Assembly: GCA_900095095.1 (NCBI GenBank)
Contig: FMBT01000208.1
Coordinates: forward strand, 1-49,319
Direction of reading: 5' to 3'
Length of the DNA stretch: 49,319 nucleotides
From: Fragilariopsis cylindrus CCMP1102
Taxonomy: Eukaryota > Bacillariophyta > Bacillariophyceae > Bacillariales > Bacillariaceae
The translations under genes and the position numbers were made by a program. How positions within the stretch are numbered: position 1 is the stretch's first letter; every line of letters starts with the position of its first letter. The notes under the pieces are model-generated. The model saw only the letters and a program-made list of their open reading frames with translations, searched no databases and was not told where the DNA came from. This document shows, piece after piece, positions 43,529 through 49,319 of this stretch.

Positions 43529-45356
43529 TCACACCGCGAGAGGTGTAAGAGAACAGTCGAAAAATTTGGCTCTACCTTGAGGACTTCTAACTAGTGAAAT
43601 ATTCAATCGCATCTTTGGAAAAAAGAAAAGTACATGTATTCAGAATGTGAGGAGGTTAGATGTGAGTTTCAGTCCCAAAATTTTGGTTAATAAGAATAGA
43701 TGATAGCGTGATTGACAATAATTGACGCAATATGAAAAAATAAAAAATAATGCGACGTACCTCTAAATTCGTGTTTCGATTTAGGTGGACATTCCCCCAC
43801 CAGTGGTCGTCCATGGTCACTGCTCCTGTTCCAACTTTGTCTTTAGGAGGGCGCTTTAACATTTGACTCAACGATACAAAAACATCCTCCATGTGGTTAC
43901 GACTAAGTAAGTCAAAAAGGGAAAAGTTCCTTGTTGGGATTTGACTATCATCATCTTCCGTGCTTTCTTTGTCTTCATCTCCTCCGTCTTGTTGTACACC
44001 CTGGTCTTGTTTTAAATGCATCATGGAGGTTGTTGTTGCTGTTTCGGTGGTAACGATGGAATTGCTTTCGTCGTCTGTTTTCGAACCAATAATCGAAAGA
44101 TCATTGTTACTGGCAGGTAAATCAGGGAATGCAGAAGGGTCCTCCGAAAATGATGAAGCAACTTCGTCTGCAATAACAGCTGAAGCTTGTTGGTGATATT
44201 CGACGGGTAATAATTCTTTACGACTGTATTGGGTAAGTTGCAAGAACTCGTCATTGCAATCCAATAGTCGTCCATCAATACTCGCCACTGCTAGCGGCAC
44301 ACCACATTTATCGAATATACACCTATAATCTACGTTCCGTACGAAAGCCATCTCATCGTCGTTGTAGATATCACTACCACTAGATACGGCCGAATCTGGT
44401 TGCGCATTCAAAGAGGTATCGCAGTCAGTCTTGTTGCCACTGCTGTGGCTGGAGCCACCACCACCCGTTGCAGAGGCCGGAAGATACGACTCGTTTACCA
44501 TTTCATTAGTTCTGGATATCGTATCTAACAAATTTTTGTGCTCCGTATCGAGCATAGTTGATCGTGTCTGTAATTGCTTGACGTATTCTACAACGCTTAT
44601 CAATGTCGAGAACTTATCTGGTTTAAATCGTACACTTGCAGCCGCTAGAACCTCTCGAAGTTGATCGATTTGTTCTGTAATTTTTTGTGATCGTTTTTGT
44701 TCACGAAGATTACGATCGGATCGTCGCTTGGAACCTTCATCTTCACTATCCGATACCGCCATGGAGGACGATTCTTTCTGTCGAGAGCGTTTCCGAGAAG
44801 ATGATGTTCCTCCTGTTCCTGCGCTTGTAGCGCTGGCAACGCTTCTACCACCACTGGTGGACATGCCTTTAGTTCTTTTCGAAGACATAGTAATAGGTCC
44901 CGATGGTGGAGCAACAGTCGTCATCAACGGAGCTTGAACTGTTGCAACTTCCATTCCTAACGAGGACGATGTAGGTATCTGTCTTGACAATACTGCTGCG
45001 GGTGAAAGCATTCCTGTTCCTGCTAGTTGTTGTTCAACATGATTATTTGAGTACGTCGTCGTGCTATTGTTCACCAAAGACGTATATTGCTGCGGATAGA
45101 AATCTTCAGCTCCTTGTGGCGATGCCGTAGTAGTAGGAGTCGGAAAAAACTGTGCAAAAGGGTCCTGTACCGTCGTCGTATTGCAGCCACTACTACTATT
45201 ATTGGTTATAGGGATTGGTAACCACTCGCCACCGCCAGTTTCCATTCCTTGAACATGATTCGCCATTTCTCCCGTCGCATCGACTGCTTCTGTTTCATCG
45301 ATACCATCATTGGCTAATAACGCATCCAAAGATTCAATAAATTGAAACTCATCCAT
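43529..45356 (-). CDS. bHLH-PAS transcription factor, RITMO1/bHLH1-like
   Basis: Predicted 559-aa transcription factor. Exon 1 is 45356-43761. A short second exon, 43612-43529, follows a 148-nt intron (GTACGT donor, TTTTTTCCAAAG acceptor) and adds MRLNISLVRSPQGRAKFFDC plus SLTPLAV, completing the PAS fold. The read-through frame ends instead in AT-rich nonsense. The basic region and helix-loop-helix span about residues 208-262 (RNLREQKRSQKITEQIDQLR, FSTLISVVEYVKQLQ). The PAS domain starts at about 335 (VDYRCIFDKCGVPLAVASID, GRLLDCNDEFLQLTQYSR), is split by a Ser/Asp-rich insert (about 405-470), and resumes at SLFDLLSRNHMEDVF. This single-PAS build is that of diatom RITMO1, a diel-rhythm regulator. 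It is divergent from a paralogue 2.4 kb away. Confidence 0.88.
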
Positions 45357-45799
45357 GATGTTGTCGTTTTCAGTTCAAAATACACAAACAGACAAAAAGT
45401 TAAATAGAAATCTACTACCGGAATAGGAGCTTTATGTGTAAGTTAATATGTTTTCTTTTCTTTTCTTTTGCTTGGATTTTCTTTGTTGGGGTTTACTTGT
45501 ATGTACACTTGTTTGTACACCTGTATGTATACTTGTAAGTCAAGTGTAATTGCCTTTGTTTTTAAATACACGTAATACTTATTCGATCTCTCTTCCACTG
45601 TTGCTTATATTATTCCCCTGTTAATTTTACGTAGTTTCCTTCTGTTGTCACTTCTTCAATGACGGTAAAACAACGATGGGTCATACGACACTCAATTTGA
45701 AATTGGATACGAAGTTTTAACGAAGAATAACAGTACAAATACGAGATGAACGTGCATTGTTTAGTGGTTGGCGACGCAGTTCATCATTTTATCTATTTA

Positions 45800-45805
45800 T
45801 GACGT
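45800..45805 (+). promoter_or_regulatory. TGACGT element (bZIP/aureochrome-type)
   Basis: Core TGACGT followed by GT, about 445 bp upstream of the left bHLH-PAS start codon. A second copy lies 75 bp further on, also followed by G. Confidence 0.3.
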
Positions 45806-45874
45806 GTTTCAACTTCACCAAAAGCAGATGAACAACGACGCGTCAAAAATAATTACTTAAGAAGAAAAAGCTGT

Positions 45875-45880
45875 TGACGT
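45875..45880 (+). promoter_or_regulatory. TGACGT element, second copy
   Basis: TGACGTGCG, 75 bp from the first copy and in the same orientation. A nearby CGCGTCA at about 45839-45845 is a partial match on the other strand. Confidence 0.3.
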
Positions 45881-46080
45881 GCGTTTCTGCAGCTGTCAGA
45901 AATTATTGAAGTCTTTCGGTTGGCTATTTTTTAAAAATATCATCTTGTTGTTTTATTCACATAATTCGATTGGAGAATTTGCTTTTGGCGAACCAAAAAA
46001 ACGCTTGTGTCATCACTACTTTCTCTACTACTACTAGTAAGTACAATGTACTGTAGAGTTGTACACTACTACGGTGCTTG

Positions 46081-46086
46081 CACGTG
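46081..46086. promoter_or_regulatory. CACGTG E-box/G-box
   Basis: A perfect palindromic E-box, the canonical target of bHLH factors, about 725 bp upstream of the left bHLH-PAS gene and 1.7 kb upstream of the right one. Confidence 0.35.
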
Positions 46087-46505
46087 AAAAAAATAGAATG
46101 AGTGACTCAGATAGCAAATTGTTATTGAGGAAGGTACAGGTAAATCTGTTAGATCTAAAGCTAATATATTATAATAGGATCCAATTGCAGCAGAGTATAG
46201 GTAAGAAACTGCTTCCTGACACTTTATTGAAATAATACAGGAAGTAACTAGCGATTGTAACATGATTGCTGGATCATCCTTTACTTCTTCTTGCTGCACT
46301 ATATAGTAGATGATGATGCTAACTCGTGGATCTGCAATATCACCAGTGTTTCACAGGCCTGTTAAGAAATATAAGTGACTGGTCTGTCTTCTGTGCTCAA
46401 CAAAACAAAACAAAACAAAACAACACATGATATGTTAATTTTGAGCTCCATCTATTATATTATGAGGGAAAATGTAGGTCCATTTCCTCAATGTATTTCC
46501 AATTG

Positions 46506-46511
46506 CACGTG
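46506..46511. promoter_or_regulatory. CACGTG E-box/G-box, second copy
   Basis: A second perfect CACGTG in the same shared region, 425 bp from the first. It lies between the divergent bHLH-PAS genes, so feedback by either product is possible. Confidence 0.35.
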
Positions 46512-47210
46512 ATATAATACAGCAGTACAATGCAAGGAACATTTATCTCCAGCAAAGAAATAGTACTGGCAAACTTAAGATCATTCCATCATTACCATGG
46601 TGGAGATAAACTGCATCCAGAGAGTAGTCAAAGTCAGAAAGTTGTTTAAATTGGTGAGTTTGGAAATTTTCTGTAGAACAAGGCACAAATCAATACAGAG
46701 TTGAATTTCAACACAACAAATGTACATTATGGGACAATAAGAGAGGATAAATATGCAACAATCTATAGTAGAATTACGCTAAAGCTGGTAAACTAATGGT
46801 GATAGACTGTGTCTGTCTCCTATTGTTATATTATATTATAGAATGGTTTGTTTTTGTTACTTATTTTAGAGTGTCAGAAGGCATTGCAAGGGGGCTCATT
46901 GAAATTGCCCCATCATAATGTGAGTGTACTTTAGATCACTTACATCGACTACTAACGTATACGATACTGGACTTTTAACAACCCCAGTTCATCACTCCTA
47001 GCTAGAGTATGGAAAGTAACGAAAAATAGAAATTATTACTAAGTAAGTGTACTGTAGCATAACAGTAGTGTTACGCGTGGAATAATCGTTTATTTTTTTT
47101 CAAAACGTTAGAATTAAGGGCGGCGCTTCCCTCCAATGAAATGTCTTTAATTTTAACTGTAACACTTCTTCGTTGATTGTGATTGAATGGGAAAATCATT
47201 TTGCTTCTGC

Positions 47211-47216
47211 TGACGT
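47211..47216 (+). promoter_or_regulatory. TGACGT element, third copy
   Basis: TGACGTAA, about 550 bp upstream of the right-hand bHLH-PAS start codon; a half-CRE of the bZIP type. Confidence 0.25.
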
Positions 47217-47765
47217 AACCCTTAATTTACGAACCCTTCGTGCGTCGACGTGTTTAAAAAAGTATGCTGGGGGAAAGTATGCATTATAAAATATTTTCAA
47301 TTTATGAAAGGCTACGCCTTATTTTGAAAAATTTACATAATACAAATATATTTTATTAAGGCCTCTCAAAAGGAAGAACATTTTTCAAGCCCCAGATGGC
47401 GTCATCGCACGCCATAGCAGATGTTCGTGTTATAAATCGCCCTGTGTATTGGGAAGTTGTAGCATCGCTATCAAGCAAACAACCTACCTACTACACGAAT
47501 ACTACTCACAGCAGAGTAACATATTGCATGGACATCTGCAGTTCTCTACCTCGAACAAACAAGCATTGTCGTCCAGCATAACAACAATACACGTAAAACT
47601 GTTTCCTTTAACAAGAAGATCAAGATCATCTCTTAATAAGCAATCTGTCTTGTCCCCATCCTCTTTAAGATTACGAAATCAGTTCTCGTTCGTCCCAACC
47701 GAACCGTAATTTACATAATTACTCGTAATTTAATTTAATTTAATTTATCGTTACGTACAATTATT

Positions 47766-49319
47766 ATGAGCGGGTACGGAAATCATTACAGTATCAATCC
47801 TCACGCTGGTGTCCCGACGGATAATAATAATAATTTCAATAACAACACTAATACAAATACGAATACTAATGACACCTGGGATGCAATACAGAAAAGTCTT
47901 CCGGCAATTAACGCGGCTGGATTTCAACTATCAGCGTCCGCTGGTATGAATACAGCATACGGTCAACCAGCAATGGGAGTACCTTTAAATAATGAACCAC
48001 AGCAACAACAACAACAACAACTAGCTCCTGTTATGAATACTGCTGCTCCTGCTCAAATGGCTTCCTATGATCCGTTGCAAGCGGTAGGTACTATCCAATC
48101 TCAGCAGCAACAGCATCAGCAAACGTATACTCAATCTCATCATCCACTGCAGCAGCAACAACAGCAACAGCCAGTGTACCAACCCATACAGCAGTCGGTA
48201 CCGACAACACAAGTAGCAACAGCAGCAGTAGGAGTACCAGGAACAGCAACGGCTCTCACAACACAAAATCCCTATATCTTTATAAAACCACAACATATTA
48301 ATCCCACACAAGCTACTGGCGGCGCTCCAATTGCACTACCCCCTGCTGGAGCATCGGCGGGATTTGTGAACAACGGAACGCTACTGTTCAATCCTGCCTC
48401 TTTATTTGCAGCTACTACGCAGCAGCAAGCGGTACAACAACCAGGGCAAGTACAACAACCAGGGCAACAACAGCAGCAACAACAACAACAACAGCAACAA
48501 ATACCATTACAGGTTCAACAACAGCAGCAGCAGCAACAACAACTGCAACCGCAATCGAACGCACTGCCAACTCTCATCCTTCCGGCGGCGATCTCGCAGC
48601 AGCAGCAGCAACAACAACAGCAACAACCGATGATATCGCACTCGATGTCTCACTCTCAACCCAATAATAAGAACCCGAATATGAATTTGGACCTGCTTGC
48701 ACCACCGCCACCACCACAAATGATGATGATGATGAATAACGAAATAGCACCTTCGGTTGTTTCATCTGCGACCGGCGGTCATCGTTCGGAACCAGCCCCG
48801 AAACGAAAGTATAATGAAGAAGCGTTAGCGAAAGTTACAGATCCTGCCGAAAGAAGACGGTACGAACGGAATTTACGAGAGCAGCAACGATCCTCCAAGA
48901 TTAGTACTCAAATTAAGGAATTAAGAGAAGTATTATCGGAATGCAATGTACCGTTCAAACCAAACAAGTACTCTATATTGCTTAAGGTTGTAGAATACAT
49001 TAAGCAGTTACAATCGAGGGCGATCATGCTGGATGCTGAACATCAAAAATTAATAACAACCGTCCAACAAACGAATGAAATGATCACAAATACAGGAAAA
49101 AATAATAGCAACAATGAAAATGGTGGTGAGACCTCGGACACTACAATGGGCATCGAAAATGATTGGCGACATGGAAGAGGAACAAGTGAAATCGTTGGAT
49201 CACCGTCACGAGATTCGGAATTATATTTCGTAAAGGGCATCGATTATCGTGGTTTATTTGATCAATGTCCGACTGCAATGGGCATCGCTGCTCTTGATGG
49301 GCGTATATTAGAATGCAAT
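47766..49319 (+). CDS. bHLH-PAS transcription factor, partial at right edge (RITMO1/bHLH1-like paralogue)
   Basis: The ATG at 47766 opens a frame that runs uninterrupted to the window edge (518 codons), so the gene is cut off. The first roughly 340 residues are Gln/Asn/Pro-rich with several poly-Gln runs and a short Pro-Met run, like an activation region. The bHLH begins at about residue 363 (RRRYERNLREQQRSSKISTQ, IKELREVLSE, YSILLKVVEYIKQLQSR) and the PAS domain at about 485 (VKGIDYRGLFDQCPTAMGIA, ALDGRILECN at the edge). These align closely with the left-hand gene (RNLREQKRSQKITEQ, VDYRCIFDKC, IDGRLLDCN), so the two are paralogues in head-to-head orientation. The N-terminal halves share no obvious sequence. 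The remainder of the PAS domain lies outside the window. Confidence 0.9.
   Translation, partial: MSGYGNHYSINPHAGVPTDNNNNFNNNTNTNTNTNDTWDAIQKSLPAINAAGFQLSASAGMNTAYGQPAMGVPLNNEPQQQQQQQLAPVMNTAAPAQMASYDPLQAVGTIQSQQQQHQQTYTQSHHPLQQQQQQQPVYQPIQQSVPTTQVATAAVGVPGTATALTTQNPYIFIKPQHINPTQATGGAPIALPPAGASAGFVNNGTLLFNPASLFAATTQQQAVQQPGQVQQPGQQQQQQQQQQQQIPLQVQQQQQQQQQLQPQSNALPTLILPAAISQQQQQQQQQQPMISHSMSHSQPNNKNPNMNLDLLAPPPPPQMMMMMNNEIAPSVVSSATGGHRSEPAPKRKYNEEALAKVTDPAERRRYERNLREQQRSSKISTQIKELREVLSECNVPFKPNKYSILLKVVEYIKQLQSRAIMLDAEHQKLITTVQQTNEMITNTGKNNSNNENGGETSDTTMGIENDWRHGRGTSEIVGSPSRDSELYFVKGIDYRGLFDQCPTAMGIAALDGRILECN

Larger units (their letters stand above)
45357..47765. other. 2.4-kb shared upstream region of the bHLH-PAS pair
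   Basis: No supported gene; frames at 46069-46299, 47396-47581 and 47449-47709 lack motifs. It contains simple repeats: TTTTC at 45451-45469, CAAAA at 46401-46421 and TTTAA at 47727-47747. Two CACGTG E-boxes and three TGACGT elements are listed separately. Because the two flanking transcription factor genes are head to head, the whole stretch is likely to be their regulatory region and 5' UTRs. Confidence 0.5.

Noticed and set aside
43656..43760. Unspliced C-terminus of the left bHLH-PAS gene
   Set aside because: The read-through is AT-rich and unlike PAS, whereas the GTACGT donor and AAG acceptor give a proper PAS ending.

Overview
The window is nuclear DNA of a photosynthetic stramenopile, almost certainly a diatom. 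The evidence is short spliceosomal introns of about 90-230 nt (usually GTAAGT donors), AT-rich and repeat-dotted spacers, long Gln/Asn/Ser/Thr/His-rich disordered tracts in otherwise conserved eukaryotic proteins, a plastid-type bipartite presequence on one gene, and a head-to-head pair of bHLH-PAS genes resembling the diatom RITMO1 (bHLH1a)/bHLH1b pair. Species cannot be fixed from sequence alone. There are no tRNA, rRNA, CRISPR or intact transposon features that I can support.

Layout. 0.3-4 kb (+): Elongator subunit ELP5, an 81-aa single-span protein built from a 13-nt mini-exon plus a second exon, and an unknown coiled-coil protein. 4.2-7.2 kb (-): a large type-I membrane protein. 7.7-12.3 kb (+): a two-exon ubiquitin-specific protease with a ZnF-UBP. 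12.5-14.2 kb (-): a GEX1/KAR5/Brambleberry-type nuclear-fusion protein, converging on the protease. 14.2-16.4 kb: T-tract-rich spacer. 16.4-19.6 kb (+): an Unkempt/plant-TZF-like CCCH protein. 20.6-21.5 kb (+): a plastid-directed-looking small multidrug resistance (SMR) transporter whose frame is broken twice. 22.2-22.9 kb (-): a Gag1-like clamp (DUF4050) protein. 24.2-25.2 kb (-): an open frame carrying two stops. 25.6-27.2 kb (-): a PI-PLC X-domain protein. 28.8-30.3 kb (-): a TMEM184/Ost-alpha-type seven-span protein with an apparent +1 shift near its N-terminus. 31.1-34.5 kb (+): a three-exon DUF6625 glycosyltransferase-like protein. 34.5-37.1 kb (-): a four-exon aminopeptidase P. 38.3-40.9 kb (-): a multi-KH RNA-binding protein. 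41.4-43.1 kb (+): a membrane-anchored cis-prenyltransferase. 43.5-45.4 kb (-) and 47.8 kb to the right edge (+): two divergent bHLH-PAS transcription factors around a 2.4-kb shared intergenic region holding two CACGTG E-boxes and three TGACGT elements.

Most genes are single-copy housekeeping functions (tRNA wobble modification, deubiquitination, dolichol synthesis, peptide trimming, RNA binding) and do not form one pathway. The regions that stand out are the GEX1/KAR5 gene (sexual nuclear fusion), the RITMO1-like locus (diel rhythm), the broken plastid SMR gene, and the frame-disrupted genes at 20.6-30.3 kb. The disruptions may be pseudogenisation or consensus indel errors. Exon boundaries given here were read by hand from GT/AG sites with frame and homology continuity; no alignment or RNA evidence was available.
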